Notes: generated by a model not told the origin, from the letters alone. A DNA stretch of 45,745 nt from CAIPFQ01 sp964641775 (GCA_964641775.1 CAZXLK010000003.1:1-45745), one strand, 5' to 3'. Numbered from the stretch's first letter, positions 1 to 8,084 are shown. Numbers and translations are program-made.

Positions 1-127
1 GCGACTCTCCTAATAAAGAGCGTTTTTTTAAAAAAAGGGCAGCTCCCATAAGAGACGTTGCAATACACATGAATAATGTGCCCCAAGTAGGTCCTCTCAA
101 AACAGGATCGGTAAAAAAATCGATCAT
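1..127 (-). CDS. ytgC: Metal (Mn/Zn/Fe) ABC transporter permease, N-terminal fragment
   Basis: The gene runs off the left edge; about 42 residues are visible, starting at the ATG at 127 (MIDFFTDPVLRGPTWGTLFM...). A short polar lead is followed by a first membrane helix (LFMCIATSLMGAALFL) and a KKRSLLGES segment, as in TroC/MntB/ZnuB-type permeases. Position downstream of the ATPase and solute-binding protein genes supports ytgC. In Chlamydia this permease is fused to a DtxR-like regulator (YtgCR); that part would lie outside the window. Unusually, 232 bases rich in hairpins separate it from ytgB, whereas such operons are usually compact. Family call inferred from a short stretch plus context. 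Confidence 0.7.
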   Translation of the reverse strand, partial: MIDFFTDPVLRGPTWGTLFMCIATSLMGAALFLKKRSLLGES

Positions 128-176
128 AATGAGCCTGTCCGTAAAATAGAGTGGTTAGAGATTCGAGAATATTTTT

Positions 177-308
177 GAGCTCCAGTGCATTGTGGAGCTC
201 GAAGCCAACTTGGCAAGTTGGCAAGCGCAGAGGGGCCCCCGAAAAACGTTTTCGTTTTTTGGGGAAGGAACAATGAGGGGCCCCCGAAAAACGTTTCGTT
301 TTTTGGGG
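177..308. repeat. Cluster of four hairpins, including a duplicated G4C5 unit, between ytgB and ytgC
   Basis: Four inverted repeats follow each other. GAGCTCCA at 177-184 pairs with TGGAGCTC at 193-200. CCAACTT at 205-211 pairs with AAGTTGG at 215-221. Two copies of a unit then follow at 232-264 and 278-308; each starts GGGGCCCCC and folds CCCCGAAAAACG onto CGTTTTTTGGGG around a 3-4 base loop. No ORF here looks real. The cluster lies inside an operon, so it could act as an attenuator, a bidirectional terminator or an mRNA processing site; function is inferred. Confidence 0.75.
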
Positions 309-359
309 CGCTGGAACCAAAAAGATTCCGAAGATCGACGCTATAATTTGCGGATAGGC

Positions 360-1094
360 TCATAGTAGCCCACTCTTCTTTTTGGCTAAAGAGTCAAAGG
401 CTTCATCAAAGAGCATCTGCCCTTTTCCAAAAGCTTTTTGTAAATTCTCTCTATGGAATACTTCTTTTGTGGGCCCGCATGCGATGAGCCGGGTATTGAG
501 AAGAAGGGTCCATTCAAAATACTCGGATACAGTGGAAAGATCGTGATGGATCACAAAGATTGTTTTTCCTGCGGCCCTTTGCTCTTTTAAAAGGGCAATA
601 ATTGCTTTTTCTGTTGCCATGTCAACGCCTGCAAACGGCTCATCGAGAAGAAAAATATCGGCATTTTGTACGAGTGCGCGGGCAATGAAAAGCCTTTGCT
701 GCTGGCCGCCGGATAACTCGCTGATTTGTCTTTTTGCAAAAGGGAGCATCCCCACCATGCTGAGCGCCTGCTGCGCCGCTTCCTTATCTGCCTTATTGAT
801 TCTACCAAATAGACCAAGCTTTCCATAACGGCCCATGAGAACCACTTCTTCTGCCGTAATTGGAAAATCCCAATCGATCGACTCCTTTTGCGGGACATAG
901 GCAATTTTGGAGTCTTTCAGATCGATTTTTCCGGAAATTGGCAAAATCTGCCCCATCATGGCCTTAAATAAGGTGCTTTTCCCGGCGCCATTTGGCCCCA
1001 AAATCCCAACGATCACCCCTTTGGGAATTTGAAAACTGATATCCCAAAGAGCGGACATTTTGCCATAACCTACATGTAAAGATTCTACATTCAT
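360..1094 (-). CDS. ytgB: Metal ABC transporter ATP-binding protein
   Basis: This 244-residue ATPase would energise import of iron, manganese or zinc with the permease at the left edge and the binding protein upstream. Walker A is at residues 33-41 (GPNGAGKST), the signature LSGGQQQR near 140, Walker B FLLDEPFAGVD near 160 and the switch histidine in VIHHDLS. The segment SIDWDFPITAEEVVLMGRYG is typical of the TroB/MntA/ZnuC group. The reading frame extends 33 codons upstream, but the ATG at 1094 gives a normal N-terminus and overlaps the ytgA stop as ATGA, implying translational coupling. Intact, unlike its partner ytgA. Confidence 0.93.
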   Translation of the reverse strand: MNVESLHVGYGKMSALWDISFQIPKGVIVGILGPNGAGKSTLFKAMMGQILPISGKIDLKDSKIAYVPQKESIDWDFPITAEEVVLMGRYGKLGLFGRINKADKEAAQQALSMVGMLPFAKRQISELSGGQQQRLFIARALVQNADIFLLDEPFAGVDMATEKAIIALLKEQRAAGKTIFVIHHDLSTVSEYFEWTLLLNTRLIACGPTKEVFHRENLQKAFGKGQMLFDEAFDSLAKKKSGLL

Positions 1095-2047
1095 CGTACA
1101 CTCAAATTTTGCGAAATGACTTCTGCATTGCGTCTCATCATTTCTAGATACGTTAGCCCGCCTGTTGAATCGCCATAAAGAGCCTCTTGGCATAGGGCAA
1201 TGGGAAATCCAAGCTCGGAGCTTGCACTTGCAATTTTGGCAATGCAGTCGCGGCTAATATTGGATTCAGGAAAAACAACATGGATTTGATGCTCCTGCAA
1301 AAATGCGATCGCTTGCCGAATATCTTGCGGGCTTAGCTGGCCATCCGGGGCTAATCCTTCCGGAGCCGTAAAACGATTTGCCCAATTGGTTTCATTCGGA
1401 TCGGCTAAATAGCTTCTTGCAAAATAGCGAAATGCGTCATGGCTAGTTACGAGATAGCGGCTTTCGGATGGGACCTCAGTTAAAAGATTTTGCATGTAAT
1501 GATGGGTCTCTTCCATCTCTTTTTCAAAAGCTTGAGCTCTTGTTTCATACTAGGCCCTTCTTTCAGGTGCTATCTAAGAGATCTTTTCAACAATAGATTG
1601 CAATGAGAGCTTCCAAAGAGAGACATCCATCCAAATGTGGGGATCAATGACTCCATCCTTTTCCAAGATTTTGTTTGGAGCAAGTTTTTGGATTTCAAAT
1701 CCCAAAGCAACCGCTTTTGGACTTTGTTTTAAAAGCGCCGAAAGGCCTGCGCCATGTTCAAGCCCCAATCCATTATATAAGATGAGATCGGCCCGCTGTA
1801 ACTTTTCCCCGTCTCCTTTAACAAGTTCATAACTATGGGGGTCAAGCTCTTTTGGAATTAAAACCAAACAATCTACTTGATCGCCGCCAACTGCCGCCGC
1901 TAAATCGCCAATCTGCGCAATTGTGGAAAGAACCTTAATTTTACCATTGTCTTTCATCCACTCTCTAAAGGGAGATAAAGTATTTCTTTTAGCACAAGAA
2001 AAACAAAGTAGAGAGATAGCCAAGAAAGAAAGAAGTTTTTTTATCAT
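1091..2047 (-). pseudogene. ytgA: Metal-binding periplasmic lipoprotein, interrupted by two in-frame TAG codons
   Basis: A TroA/ZnuA/YtgA-type solute-binding protein of 318 codons read in one frame. The N-terminus is a lipoprotein signal (MIKKLLSFLAISLLCFSCAKRN, lipobox LLCFSC). Family metal ligands are visible: DPHSYEL, then NGLGLEHGAGL, IDPHIWMD, a C-domain VVFPESNIS and TSHDAFRYFA. Two TAG codons, at 1574-1576 and 1544-1546, break the frame nine codons apart. The intervening sequence (IAPERRA) and everything downstream stay in the same frame and look conserved, and no indel is needed. Elsewhere TAG ends normal genes in the window (dnaA2, the gene at 16250, the SPFH gene), so global recoding is unlikely. 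A recent pseudogene or a consensus error is most likely. Confidence 0.85.
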
Positions 2048-2158
2048 AGTTCTTCTCATATGAAATGTGAAAAATAGAGCATAACAAAGACGAAAAAAAG
2101 AAAAAATACAAATTCTTGCAAGAAAATACTGAGTGTTTATATAATGCCCAATGATTTG

Positions 2159-2199
2159 CTGAAACAAGGAGTCTCCTAAAAGGAATTATTCTGTTTCAG
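2159..2199. promoter_or_regulatory. Nested inverted repeats in the ytgA / CT066-like divergent region
   Basis: CTGAAACA (2159-2166) and TGTTTCAG (2192-2199) form a perfect 8-bp inverted repeat. Between them lies the palindrome GGAGTCTCC (2168-2176). The site sits between the divergent starts at 2047 and 2232. It could be a regulator operator, for example for the DtxR-like YtgR, or a leader hairpin. It does not resemble the classical DtxR box, so the assignment is open. Confidence 0.35.
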
Positions 2200-2231
2200 A
2201 CACGATGTAAAAGAAATTTAGGAAGGTATCC

Positions 2232-2771
2232 ATGAGCGCATTAAACAAGGAAACTATGGAAACAAAATCTATGAAAAGCGCAAAAGACATTGAAGATGTG
2301 ATCGTAAGGGCGATCAAAAAGGTTGGAGCGAATAAAGAAAATGAGCTCTGCAAATATCTCCCAATGAAAACCGGCGGCTACATGCACCATTTCACTTTGA
2401 AAAAAATGAAGTATAAGCAGCCCACCGAGCTTGCCAGCATCATTGAGCGCCATGTCATTCAAGCTGATAGACCTGTGGTTATCGCTCCAAAGCAAAGAGC
2501 TGCCAGAGGGTCTAGAAAGCGCCGTGAGCACATGAACTTTTCAAGAACTCAATTAGAAAGGATGCTCAATATTGCAAGACTTGCCGGTGATAAAGAAATT
2601 ATTACTATTTTGAGCCCAAGAAAGTCCCTTGCAAGCTGCAAAAGAGAATTGATCCAGTCAATTAGACATAATAAGATCGAGCCGGAACTTTGGAATAGCT
2701 ATGTTGAAGCTGCGCAAGCCCAGCAAGTAATTCAAGAAAATCCTGGTCTCTTATTGCAAAACCAAAATTAA
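2232..2771 (+). CDS. Conserved chlamydial protein of unknown function (CT066-like)
   Basis: A 179-residue basic, soluble protein with no signal peptide. The ATG at 2232 follows a strong AGGAAGG. The middle is rich in Lys and Arg (KQRAARGSRKRREHMNF, about residues 87-104), and the C-terminal half looks helical and ends in a Gln-rich tail. I do not recognise a domain. It lies between ytgA and the ADP/ATP translocase, as does the hypothetical gene CT066 of C. trachomatis as I remember it. The basic patch would suit nucleic-acid binding, but that is inference. Confidence 0.8.
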   Translation: MSALNKETMETKSMKSAKDIEDVIVRAIKKVGANKENELCKYLPMKTGGYMHHFTLKKMKYKQPTELASIIERHVIQADRPVVIAPKQRAARGSRKRREHMNFSRTQLERMLNIARLAGDKEIITILSPRKSLASCKRELIQSIRHNKIEPELWNSYVEAAQAQQVIQENPGLLLQNQN

Positions 2772-2791
2772 ATTTTTTTCTTCCTTTTTTT

Positions 2792-2828
2792 TACCCTAGA
2801 GGTCTCAATAATCTCTAGGGTATTTTGT
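2792..2828 (+). terminator. Rho-independent terminator after the CT066-like gene
   Basis: A perfect 10-bp stem, TACCCTAGAG (2792-2801) with CTCTAGGGTA (2813-2822), with an 11-base loop, is followed by TTTTGTT. It lies 20 bases past the stop codon at 2771. Confidence 0.8.
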
Positions 2829-2835
2829 TATCCTC

Positions 2836-2920
2836 CCGATACCGATACCGTGTCCGATACCGAGACCGAAGTTTCCCGTTTTTTTTTCGGTATCGGTCAC
2901 GGTATCGGTATCGGTCACGG
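2836..2920. repeat. Hexanucleotide (CCGATA/CCGTGT) inverted repeat element
   Basis: Tandem six-base units of the form CCGNNN (CCGATA, CCGATA, CCGTGT, CCGATA, CCGAGA) are followed by their reverse complement. A perfect 17-bp inverted repeat pairs 2836-2852 with 2898-2914 around a T-rich centre. The same kind of unit recurs at 18421 and 40055. It lies between the CT066-like terminator and the translocase gene. Confidence 0.85.
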
Positions 2921-3038
2921 AAATATTTTAATACAACTCCCCCTTCCTTTCCCCCCTTTGCTTTTAATACCGATATGCTTATGATCTTTAGGTGAAAAGC
3001 TATTAGAAACATTACGAACTTTTCTAAGGATAACTTAA

Positions 3039-4634
3039 ATGTCATCGCAAACTGCACCTAAAACCAAAGAATTTGGGAAATGGCGCTCTATGCTCTGGCC
3101 AATTCATGGCTTTGAGCTAAAGAAATTCCTGCCTATGTTCTTCTTATTCTTTTTTATTAACTTCAATTACACGATTCTACGGGATACAAAAGATACTTTG
3201 ATCGTAACAGCCACCGGCGCTGAGACGATCCCTTTTCTAAAATTCTGGGGAGTTGTTCCCGGTGCTATCATCTTCATGCTCATCTTTACGAAGCTGAGTA
3301 ATGTGGTGAAGCGGGAACGTCTTTTCATGGGACTTATGGCCGTATTCGGGGTTTTCTTTGGCCTCTATGCCACAGTCCTTTATCCTAACCGAGATGCGAT
3401 TTCTCCAATTGCGATGACTGATTGGATGTATACCCACTTCCCACAAGGGCTCCGCGGCTTGGTTGGAATGGTTCGCTACTGGCCATCTTCCTTATTTTAT
3501 ATCATGGCTGAGCTTTGGGGATCTGCTGCAATCTCGCTCCTTTTCTGGGGATTTGCCAATCAGATTACCAAGGTGGCAGAATCAAAAAGATTCTATGCAC
3601 TTTTCGGAATTGGCGCGAACCTTGCGATGTACCCTTCCGGAATGCTCATTAAAAAATTTGCTAACATCAAGAGTTCTCTTGCAGCAGGAGTTGATCCTTG
3701 GGGCGTGACCCTTCTCTATACAATGAGCGCTGTCATGGTTGCCTGCGCGGCTGCTATTGCCATCTACTGGTGGATCAATAAAGAAGTTTTAACAGATGCA
3801 AGGTTTTACGACCCTAATGAGGTCAAAAAAGATAAGAAAGCGAAGCCAAAAATGTCGATTAAGGAGAGCATGCTCTTTTTGGTCCGCTCCCCCTATCTCG
3901 GCTGTATCGCGCTTCTTGTCATTGGCTATGGAATGTCGATCAACCTCGTTGAAGTAACCTGGAAAAAACAACTTGGAATGCAATACCCAAATCCAAATGA
4001 TTACCAAAACTTCATGGGAAGCTTTTCCATGCTGACAGCCACCCTTACGATCTTCATGATGCTCTTTGTGGGCGGTAATGTGATCCGAAGATTTGGCTGG
4101 GGAACAGGGGCCATTGTTACACCGATTGTCTTAGCAGTTTCAAGCCTTGCTTTCTTTGCGTTCGTGATTTTCAATCATCAGCTCGGTGGCTTTATCGCCA
4201 TGATGGGAACAACCCCACTGATGATGGCAGTTGTTTTTGGAATGATCCAAAATATCATGTCGAAAGCAACCAAATACTCGATGTTTGACCCGACCAAGGA
4301 GATGGCTTACATACCGCTTGATTCGGAAGTCAAATTGAAAGGAAAGGCTGCGATCGACGTTGTTGGAGCTCGCCTTGGTAAATCGGGCGGATCGGTCGTC
4401 CAGCAAGGACTTTTGATCCTCTTCAATACAGCAAGCATTATCGTCGTTGCACCCTACATTGCCTTGATCTTGGTTGGCGTACTAGGAGCTTGGATGGTTG
4501 CAACCCGCTCTTTGAGCCGCCGCTTTAATGATCTCACTCTCCAAAAAGAGAAAGAGGCAGAAGAAGAAAAAGCAAAAGAGCTTGAAGCACAAGCAGCTCC
4601 TGCAAAAGCAGAAGCAATTACTTCTGATCGATAA
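3039..4634 (+). CDS. npt1: ATP/ADP translocase, NTT (Tlc) family
   Basis: A 531-residue polytopic inner-membrane protein with about twelve hydrophobic segments. The N-terminal signature NFNYTILRDTKDTLIVTATGAETIPFL is characteristic of the nucleotide transporters of Chlamydiae, Rickettsiae and plastids, as is the later segment containing KATKYSMFDPTKEMAYIPLD. The C-terminal tail is charged and rich in Glu, Lys and Ala (about residues 500-531). NTT1 proteins exchange host ATP for bacterial ADP (energy parasitism). Whether this paralogue is an energy-type exchanger or a nucleotide uniporter cannot be settled from sequence alone, but gene order matches CT065 of C. trachomatis. The ATG at 3039 follows AAGGATAACTTAA. 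Confidence 0.95.
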   Translation: MSSQTAPKTKEFGKWRSMLWPIHGFELKKFLPMFFLFFFINFNYTILRDTKDTLIVTATGAETIPFLKFWGVVPGAIIFMLIFTKLSNVVKRERLFMGLMAVFGVFFGLYATVLYPNRDAISPIAMTDWMYTHFPQGLRGLVGMVRYWPSSLFYIMAELWGSAAISLLFWGFANQITKVAESKRFYALFGIGANLAMYPSGMLIKKFANIKSSLAAGVDPWGVTLLYTMSAVMVACAAAIAIYWWINKEVLTDARFYDPNEVKKDKKAKPKMSIKESMLFLVRSPYLGCIALLVIGYGMSINLVEVTWKKQLGMQYPNPNDYQNFMGSFSMLTATLTIFMMLFVGGNVIRRFGWGTGAIVTPIVLAVSSLAFFAFVIFNHQLGGFIAMMGTTPLMMAVVFGMIQNIMSKATKYSMFDPTKEMAYIPLDSEVKLKGKAAIDVVGARLGKSGGSVVQQGLLILFNTASIIVVAPYIALILVGVLGAWMVATRSLSRRFNDLTLQKEKEAEEEKAKELEAQAAPAKAEAITSDR

Positions 4635-4647
4635 TCGAATTTCTAGT

Positions 4648-4683
4648 AAGGTCTAGGGCTTTTTTACCTTAGACCTTTTTTTT
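4648..4683. terminator. Bidirectional terminator after the translocase gene
   Basis: AAGGTCTAGGG (4648-4658) pairs with CCTTAGACCTT (4667-4677) with one mismatch, followed by a T-run that ends near 4683. An A/T-rich loop of eight bases separates the arms. It also overlaps the 3' end of the small opposite-strand ORF at 4653-4883. Confidence 0.7.
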
Positions 4684-4883
4684 ATCTGTTTCAGTACTTC
4701 TTTTGGATAAATTTCCGTTGGCAAAAGAGCGCTGCTTTCATTTGTATTTGAGATCTTTTTCCGTACAATATTTTGAATCTTTGAGTCTGTTGGTTTTTTA
4801 TATTTTTTGGACTCCGATTCCTCTTCCCCAGAAAAAGCCAAAGTCGCCCCGGCAATTGCTCTTACGATTAGATGTGTTAGCAT
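4653..4883 (-). CDS. Possible small Lys-rich protein
   Basis: A 76-codon ORF opposite to its neighbours, starting MLTHLIVRAIAGATLAFSG, a weakly hydrophobic N-terminus followed by a charged acidic then basic tail (EEESESKKYKK, QIKKRSKVKKP). AAGGA lies about 9 bases upstream of the ATG. It fills the gap between the translocase and lepA and ends inside the terminator hairpin. I recognise no family. It could be a real small membrane-associated protein or a chance ORF. Confidence 0.35.
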   Translation of the reverse strand: MLTHLIVRAIAGATLAFSGEEESESKKYKKPTDSKIQNIVRKKISNTNESSALLPTEIYPKEVLKQIKKRSKVKKP

Positions 4884-4960
4884 GTTAAAGAATTCCTTAT
4901 ATTAGGTTAAGAAACTATAAATGATCGGGAAATTTTTAGCAAAGTTTTTTTTATACATTC

Positions 4961-5055
4961 GTGAACGTTTGCGCTTGCGCTTGCGTTTTCCGTCCCGTGA
5001 CCCGAGAAACGAAGAACGGTAAACGGGTCGGTAACGCAAGCGTTCACGTTCACGG
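4961..5055. repeat. Imperfect inverted repeat upstream of lepA
   Basis: The left arm starts GTGAACG and runs through three near copies of TGCGCT. The right arm reads CGCAAGCGTTCAC (5034-5046) and is followed by GTTCACGGG. An inner pair, GACCCG with CGGGTC, gives a second stem. The six-base periodicity resembles the CCGNNN elements elsewhere but the unit differs. It lies 38 bases before the lepA start. Confidence 0.6.
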
Positions 5056-5093
5056 GATGTATTGGAAAGATATCTATCCATAGATTAAGATAG

Positions 5094-6907
5094 ATGGACA
5101 TGTACGACATAAAAAAGATCAGAAACTTTTCCATAATTGCTCATATTGATCATGGCAAATCAACTTTGGCCGACAGGCTTTTAGAGCTGACCCATACTGT
5201 TGAAGCGCGGGAGATGCAAGCACAATACCTTGACAATATGGATTTGGAAAGAGAGCGGGGAATTACGATCAAAGCCCGTCCCGTTTCGATGCAATATAAA
5301 GCAAAAGATGGGGAAATTTATCAGATCAATTTGATTGACACTCCCGGGCATGTTGATTTTACCTATGAAGTTTCGAGATCGCTTGCCGCTTGCGAAGGGG
5401 CCCTTCTTGTGGTCGATGCGGTTCAAGGAGTCCAAGCGCAGACTCTCGCCAATGTCCATTTGGCGGTGGAAAGAAATCTTGAGATTTTGCCGGTCATTAA
5501 TAAGATTGATCTTCCTGCTGCCAATCCCGAAGAAGTAAAAAGACAGATTGAATCGATCATTGGAATCGATGCATCAAGAAGCCTTCTCATTTCAGCAAAA
5601 ACAGGGCTTGGCGTGGAGGATGTTTTAGAGCGAATTTTAACGGATATCCCTACTCCCAAAGAGCCTGCAGACAATCTTCTTCGCGCCCTTGTATTTGACT
5701 CACATTATGATCCTTACCGAGGGGTAATGGTTTATATTCGAGTAATCAGCGGAGAGATTACTAAAAAATCACTGATCCGCTTGATGGCAACCCAAAAGAC
5801 CTTTGAAGTTCTTGATGTGGGCAAATTTGTCCCCAATGAGAAGTCGATGGATGTTTTAAGGCCAGGCGAAGTGGGATACTTTGTTGCCAATATCAAAAAT
5901 ACGGCTGATGTGAAAATCGGCGACACGGTAACTCTGCAAAAATCGCCTGCTTCCACCCCTCTTCCCGGATTCAAAGTCATTGCCCCTGTCGTCTTTGCAG
6001 GCATTTATCCCATCGATACTTCCGATTTTGAAGCCCTTCGCGATGCGCTTGCCAAATTGCAGCTCAACGATTCGGCTTTGCATGTAGAGCAGGAAAGCAG
6101 TATGGCCCTTGGTTTTGGCTTTCGCTGCGGCTTTTTAGGCCTCTTGCATTTAGAGATCGTTTTTGAAAGGCTGACGCGCGAATTCGATCTTGCCATCATC
6201 ACAACGGCCCCAAGCGTTGTTTACCGATTTGTTCTGAATGATGGACAGATGTTGGAAATTGATAATCCTGCCCGCTATCCCGATCCAACGCACATTGATT
6301 TTGTGGAAGAGCCATGGGTTAAGGTCCATATCATGACACCGTCCGAGTATTTAGGCGCCATCATGACCCTCTGCAATGAAAAACGGGGGGTTTGTTTAAA
6401 TACGGAAACCATGGGAACATCGGGGCTTTTGATCACTTACCGGATGCCGATGAATGAAATCATTACTGATTTCAATGACAAGCTCAAATCGGTCACCCGA
6501 GGCTACGCATCATTCGATTATGAGCCGGATGGGTATGGCAAGAGCGATATTGTAAAACTGGAAATTANNNNNNNNNNGTCAATGAAGAGCCGGTCGATGC
6601 CTTTTCATGCCTTGTTCATCGAAGTAAGGCAGAATCGAAAGGAAGGGCCATTTGCGCAAAGCTCAAAGAAGTGATTCCTCAGCAACTTTTCAAAGTGCCG
6701 ATTCAGGCGGCCATTGGCGGCAAAATCATCGGCCGAGAAACGATCAGCGCGATCACAAAGAACGTAACTGCCAAATGCTATGGCGGAGATATCACCCGTA
6801 AAAGAAAGCTGTGGGAAAAGCAAAAAGAAGGCAAAAAGAAGATGAAAGAAATTGGAAAAGTGAACATTCCCCAAAGCGCCTTTATGGAAGTTCTCAAAGC
6901 AGAGTAA
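5094..6907 (+). CDS. lepA: Elongation factor 4 (LepA/EF4), split by a short assembly gap
   Basis: A ribosome-associated GTPase of about 600 residues. G1 is AHIDHGKST (residues 16-24), followed by the RERGITIKA switch, DTPGH and NKID. The LepA-specific C-terminal domain after the gap reads VNEEPVDAFSCLVHRSKAE and ends in VNIPQSAFMEVLKAE. Ten Ns at 6568-6577 interrupt the gene and shift the frame by one relative to the downstream part. Aligned by eye to the family (VLINGE-type segment), the true gap is only about two bases, so the gene is probably intact. An ATG at 5100 is an alternative start. The neighbours match CT063-CT065. The 3' end overlaps the opposite gene by 14 bases. Confidence 0.95.
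6568..6577. other. Assembly gap of 10 Ns inside lepA
   Basis: Ten ambiguous bases. Coding frame before (5094-based) and after (frame ending at 6907) disagree with a 10-base gap, so its length is a placeholder. Confidence 0.95.
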
Positions 6908-8084
6908 TTCTACTCAAAAGGCCGTGATGATCTGAAAGGGCCTCTTCACGGAAAAACTCCCCATCAAACCCGGTATCTAGAAGCTCCGTGTAAAGCTCGC
7001 TAACGCTCCCAACACTTGCCATTGTATAATCTAAATTAATAGGAGGCGATCTCCGTTTTCCTACAAGCGATGCGCAAAACCCATCTCCTCCCCAGGTCTT
7101 TTTGTCAAAATGATCCCCTTTTTCAAAAAGATTTTTCCAATCTGATGCTTCATATTCCTCATCGCCCAAGTTCAAATCGCCAGTCACAATAACGCATCGA
7201 TTTTGGGCTCGCTGCACCTTATCCACAATCAGCTCCATCGCTCTTGCCCTTGCAAGAGTTTCATCTTCAGTTGGAAAAGCAGGCTCTTCGGAATGTTGTA
7301 AATGCGTTGTAAAAATCGTAGCAAAAGATCTCTCAGCACTTATGAGATCAAAGGCAAAAACTCCCTTCGAGCATTTCTTCGTTCTTCCGGTTAGCATCTC
7401 TTGAGTAAATGGGGTAAATTCTGGATTTTCGATCCGGTATTTACTCGCAATAAACATTCCGGAAGTAGCGCCCACTGCCTTTGGCCCAAAATGAAAATAA
7501 AAATGGGAGTAACCGGATGGCTTTAGCTTTTCTTGGAAATAGGTTGCCGTGTTGATATCAAAAATTTCGTAAAAGCAATTCACATCGGCATTTTGCAGAT
7601 TGACTTTTTCCAGGATCGAATCTACCCGATCTCCTCTTGGCATTACGCCTCCATCGCTGACCGAATATCCCCCTCCAATGCAGCAGACATTCCAGGATAA
7701 AAGGGTAAATGTAAGATCTGCCCCAAGGATCTTTTCTTCAGGGCCTGCAAAATGGAAAAAGTTTTCCGGCTGAACGACTTTTTGAAAAGCGCGAAGACAA
7801 ATGCCAAGGCCTGCAGGAATCACACCCACAAACCCAACGACTGCGACTACAACCGTTAAAAAAGCTTTCCTTGCGAAATTAACAATTTTGCTTTGGTGTT
7901 GATTGAGAGTATCTACCAGATGGACCCTTCGGAAAAGCTCGTGGGCTTTTGCGATAGGACTCGTTAAATAAGATGCCGTCCTGGCTAATACCCAGGCAAT
8001 TCGATTGCGGATAGAAAAAAGCGTTTCCCCCGCAATAGGTAAATCCAAATAGATCGAACTCTCAAAAATTTCTGCAATACTCAT
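6894..8084 (-). CDS. Membrane-anchored endonuclease/exonuclease/phosphatase-fold protein
   Basis: A 396-residue protein. Residues 70-100 form a hydrophobic segment (FLTVVVAVVGFVGVIPAGLGICL), and residues 125-396 carry the EEP fold motifs: LLSWNVCCIGG, FYEIFD (metal-binding Glu), IASKYRI, TTHLQHS, VTGDLNL (catalytic Asp and Asn), LDYTMAS and the terminal ALSDHHGLL (catalytic Asp-His). EEP enzymes include DNases, sphingomyelinases and inositol phosphatases; the substrate cannot be assigned here. The ATG overlaps the gnd stop (ATGA), so the two are probably co-translated. With a membrane helix before the domain, host-membrane or envelope phospholipid is one possible target (inference). Confidence 0.85.
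   Translation of the reverse strand: MSIAEIFESSIYLDLPIAGETLFSIRNRIAWVLARTASYLTSPIAKAHELFRRVHLVDTLNQHQSKIVNFARKAFLTVVVAVVGFVGVIPAGLGICLRAFQKVVQPENFFHFAGPEEKILGADLTFTLLSWNVCCIGGGYSVSDGGVMPRGDRVDSILEKVNLQNADVNCFYEIFDINTATYFQEKLKPSGYSHFYFHFGPKAVGATSGMFIASKYRIENPEFTPFTQEMLTGRTKKCSKGVFAFDLISAERSFATIFTTHLQHSEEPAFPTEDETLARARAMELIVDKVQRAQNRCVIVTGDLNLGDEEYEASDWKNLFEKGDHFDKKTWGGDGFCASLVGKRRSPPINLDYTMASVGSVSELYTELLDTGFDGEFFREEALSDHHGLLSRITLL

Noticed and set aside
124..363. ORF of 79 codons on the minus strand
   Set aside because: It reads through the duplicated hairpin units and has repeat-driven sequence (KNETFFGGPS twice); not a protein family.
1540..1580. Genome-wide reassignment of TAG as a sense codon
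   Set aside because: TAG terminates dnaA2, the gene at 16250-16678 and the SPFH gene at plausible family ends, so only ytgA would need suppression.
2815..3057. 80-codon ORF (RDRYRYRDRYR...) on the minus strand
   Set aside because: It is the translation of the CCGATA hexamer repeat and its mirror, not a gene.
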